Below are positions 60,690-64,000 of a DNA stretch of 64,000 bases, one piece after another. The DNA is from Angiostrongylus vasorum (Eukaryota; Nematoda; Chromadorea; Rhabditida; Metastrongylidae): contig JADANN010000289.1 in the NCBI GenBank assembly GCA_018806985.1, forward strand, positions 186,001 to 250,000, given 5' to 3'. Both the position numbers and the translations under genes were made by a program. The notes under the pieces were generated by a model. The model saw nothing but the letters and a program-made list of their open reading frames with translations. It was not told where the DNA came from and searched no databases. Position 1 is the first letter of the stretch; each line of letters opens with the position of its first letter.

Positions 60690-61610
60690 GGTTTTTATTG
60701 TTAACAATTTCCGGTGCTATTCACGCAATGATATTTGGTTTACATATTTAATCTCTAAAACTTTTAAAAACATAAAAAAAAGAAAACGACGCATTCATAT
60801 TCCAATGTCGAGGTTAATAGAAAGTCGGTCCTGGGAATCTAAAACTTTTTTATGTCAAGATGTCGAATAAATGCTCAACGACCTCCTCTGGTAGATCCAC
60901 GGTGATTTCTTAACTAATCTAAATTATTCAGATGTGATCGTGCATCATTCTAAAGATAACCTACTGAGAGTGAGGGAAACCTGCAATAAACCCTGGTTTG
61001 AACAACAATTTTCTTGATCCATTGGTTGAAAATAAGAGAGCGCGACACTGTAATAAAAAGAGAAAGATGTGCTAAAAGTTGAAGGCAATTTGGTATCACA
61101 AATTATCTCTGTGTATTTGATTTCATCGCAGAGATCCCATAGGTTTAAGTATTCTCAACTATTCTCTATGTTTCCTAGCATTCCATTTAGTGTTTGCCAT
61201 ATAAAATGGTGTGATTCCTAAGATGACCAAGGGAAGTTTGGATACATATTCAGTTCAGCACGTTTCATGCAGTTCATTGGGATTTTATTGATTTTGTGAA
61301 CAGAATGGATGCCGAAAATGTGTATTAACAGTTTCGTGTGTATTTTAGTGTCATGAACAATTTCCGTATGAATATTATCTTTCGTCCAGTTTGAATGATT
61401 TCCAATGAAGCAACAACTTGAACAAGATGAATTTCAAATATTTCACGGATTACTTTCGAACCGCACCTAGCGCCAAAGATATGTCGAAAGCTCCGAATGC
61501 TGGTCACTTCCCTTACTTATACAATCACCATTGCACAGAGTGAAAAAAAAGCTATGCTCACAGCGTTCGTTGATACGAGGTCGAGTTATCCTACCCATAT
61601 ACTCTGGTCG
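60690..61610. other. Downstream of the F-box gene; one Penelope-like end
   Basis: CGAGGTTAATAGAAAGTCGG at about 60808-60828 is the outer end of family 2, with AAACGACGCATTCATATTCC before it. An AATAAA at about 60864 could serve the F-box gene. No other gene is seen. Confidence 0.4.
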
Positions 61611-61890
61611 GGGAGTGTGTAGCCCAGTGGGCCGAGGCGCCCTGCAATATACATGCGACCTTTACCTGAGCCCAAGGGCCACCAAGCCTTCCATTCCTCC
61701 GAGGTCGCCAAATTGGACCAGATTTGTCTGCTAGGATAGCAGCACTGGCTTGATACATCGGTCGGCCACCGCAAGTCATTGTAAAGGATATGCATTCAAT
61801 CACCTCCAACGATGCTCAATGAAGTCGAATGCGTGGCGCATCCCTCAGGGGATTGATCAACGTCGACAGCTTTACTCTTTGTCTATGTGC
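61610..61890 (+). repeat. SINE-A copy (tRNA-derived)
   Basis: TGTGTAGCCCAGTGGGCCGA head, body AAATTGGACCAGATTTGTCT, tail AATGCGTGGCGCATCCCTCA then GGGGATTGATCAACG. Collinear with 47588-47885. Confidence 0.75.
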
Positions 61891-62314
61891 TCTAACTAAC
61901 TGCCATCAGAACTGCGCAATAAGATGAATTATCGTCTGTTGCGAACTTAGCAACTCTAATTTAATTGAAAAATCCCTTTATTCGATTCCTTTATTACTCG
62001 GTCTATAGGTGCATAACCGGGATGATGAATAAATACCTACAATTCCTTGAAAAGCTTAATTCACACTCTCTTATGAAATACCATGGAGATCTAGCTGGCG
62101 GATTCGGTGGCTCAGACATTTGTTAAAAAATAGAACCCCTTCGTGGATCACCCGACAGCATGTCTAGAGAAGCAGAAGTGGGCCAATTATGTAGCGAAAA
62201 AATTCCATAGTTTCGACCAGCTACATTGTGGTCACATGTAGAGAAAACGTCAAGGAAAGAGGCGCGAAGAACGTTACATCTATCTTCTCCTACTCTATGT
62301 TCTGTGAAAACGGA

Positions 62315-62560
62315 ATGTATGGTAAATGGTTCATTCCCTCATCTCGAGCTCATCCACCCTTCCATCCCTTCTGAGGGGGCAAGTGGGTAGGCTTGCGCTG
62401 CTGTAACAACACTGACTTCATACATCATTAAGCCATTGAAAGTTATTCTATAGCATAGGTATGACTTCATTAATCTCTGACGATGAGTCATGAAGTCGAA
62501 TGCATGGCGCATTCCTCAGGGATTGACCTCAGACCAAGCTCTTCATCTTTTTTTCTTTGT
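62315..62560 (+). repeat. SINE-A copy, decayed
   Basis: The head is poorly preserved (GGTTCATTCCCTCATC at the B-box position). The 3' end is clear: TGAAGTCGAATGCATGGCGC then ATTCCTCAGGGATTGACC. Confidence 0.5.
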
Positions 62561-64000
62561 ACAATCACTCACAGTTGCCTCCCAATGAAGCAGTTCACTG
62601 TTTGTTTATCTCTTTAAAGAGTTTGGTAGTATCTCTCTAAGTTCAGTAAAGTGGCGAGCTTATATTACCGAGCTAAGGAATCAAACCAACGATCAACTAC
62701 GTTACGCGAGAAGCTTGTTTTACAAGAATATAGGGTAGGATTGGAAAGATGACGTTGACAAAATTACAATTTCATGCACTCTCTTTAGAGAGACTCAAGA
62801 CTTGCAAATTTTGAGTGAATATCTAGTTTACCAAAATCTTACCATTCGGGGAAACGTGCTGAACAGCGATAATCAAATTGCACATAAAAGCGGCAGCAAC
62901 ATAACTTTTATTTGAGTGCCAGATTTTTTTCTGTGCGGGAAGACCAAGTTTTCCTTCATTTGGAATCCCAAGACAGATATAAAAAAATGTTTCCATGGCG
63001 TTGTTTCCGTTGTCAGGTTGTCGTTGGGAACTACCTCATGCAATTCCCAGAATGATGATGATGATCGGTCCGTGGCAAGGAAGGAGTAAAGATATTATGG
63101 ATGCCTGTTAAATTAAGTGAAATATCTGCAGAACAACTGGTGATACGATGGTTGTTATTGCAAGGTGGCCAGAATAGAGCGCCGCTGTCGCTCAGTTAGA
63201 TGTGATTCAGTGGTCAGTGTTGTGCATTTCATTTATGGTCAATGGAGTGAGGGTGGTGAGTGTGCTTTGTGAGGTGTGCGACTATTGCGCTGGGGGAGTC
63301 GTGCAGTTTGGTTGAGGGTCATCATCATCCATTTGTGAAGAGTGTTATGCGGTTTGCTGAACATTTTCACATTCCCCACCGAATAACTTCTGTTTTCAAC
63401 GATCTTGTTCAAAACCACTATCATCTCATTCATCTTCTTCAAGTTACTGCGAGACACTATCGACAAGCTCAGAATAATCGCCGGTTATTTTTTCAATTTA
63501 CCTCTAACTCTTTAAATACTTTTCTAAATTATCCTTAAGGTGCGATGTTAAAAGAAGACATTCCTTAAATGTTGAGTTTAAGGTTAAGAAATTATATATG
63601 TGGTTTAAAAAGAATTAAGGTAAAGGAAGGTTTCATAATAAACTCTCGCTTATTTAGTTTCTTAGCGTGTTGAATAACTTTCTTTCTATGAATCTCGCTC
63701 CCTAATTCGTAATAAATTCGTTTCAAGCTATCCAGCTTTGTGGTTGTGCTGTATGTGCTTTACGTTATTAAGCAAAACTTCCACAAAGAAAATTTTTCAA
63801 AATGGTAGAGCTACCTAAAATAACCTTTTTTGTTACCTGGTGTAAGCTTAATTAAACTGGGATACGCATAAGGAGAAAATGCATTATGTTCAGTGGCCGC
63901 CGGGGTTATACAAAACTACATTTTTCACATGCAAAGATTTCCCTTGTAGACCTTTTTTTTGTTTATATAACACATCTAGACACATTGAACGGCAATTCCC
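62561..64000. other. Stretch without a recognised gene
   Basis: One 92-codon plus-strand frame at 63260-63538 (with HHHPFVKSVMRFAEHFHIPH) begins at a non-ATG codon, has no known domain and no splice partners. It could be a gene fragment or a relic. A short ATG repeat lies at about 63050-63062. Confidence 0.35.

Overview
The window looks like AT-rich nuclear DNA from a nematode. A clade V parasitic worm of the strongylid/hookworm type fits best, but that placement is inference. The evidence is: genes in many short exons with long introns and TTTCAG-type acceptors; acceptor-like sites just upstream of start codons, as expected for spliced-leader trans-splicing; a globin of the large nematode family; and decayed RTE-type LINE, mariner and Penelope-like elements with tRNA-derived SINEs. 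Almost no long open frames are real; genes had to be rebuilt from exon phases and splice sites by eye.

Four protein-coding genes can be rebuilt with reasonable confidence. (1) 5656-2487, minus: a six-exon, neuroglobin-like globin with an N-myristoylation-type start. (2) 25583-31853, plus: a ten-exon C2H2 zinc-finger protein. (3) 43643-48951, plus: a nine-exon cation diffusion facilitator (ZnT-type zinc transporter) with both HxxxD zinc-site motifs and a histidine-rich loop. (4) 50200-60687, plus: a FBXO30/FBXO40-type F-box protein whose N-terminal TRAF-like zinc-finger exons and C-terminal zinc-finger/F-box exon are clear, while the middle is uncertain. A fifth, unidentified gene is partly visible on the minus strand (43250-41675), and lone candidate exons lie at 11185-11360 and 17640-17931. 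The genes are not functionally linked; this is an ordinary gene-sparse animal locus.

The rest is repeats. Penelope-like (GIY-YIG) relics occur about every 3-4 kb in three terminal-repeat families, usually as inverted pairs; the clearest insertion is 32436-33616 with a 14-bp target duplication. All three families share a compact motif that folds like a hammerhead ribozyme, with family-specific stem II sequences that keep pairing. Other mobile DNA: a mariner with both terminal repeats and TA target (39032-40285), two decayed mariner copies (about 6630-7010 and 8190-9180), a 5'-truncated RTE LINE with its catalytic Asp-Asp lost (38912-37560), several tRNA-derived SINE families, two copies of a 360-bp dispersed repeat, four copies of a 200-250-bp repeat, a perfect 74-bp-arm palindrome at 52124-52307, and a 99-unit AC microsatellite.

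Largely empty stretches are 1-790, 12600-17440, 18000-19400, 21140-25580, 33620-35000, 35460-36660 and 62560-64000. All coordinates come from reading by eye; no alignment or gene-finder was run.
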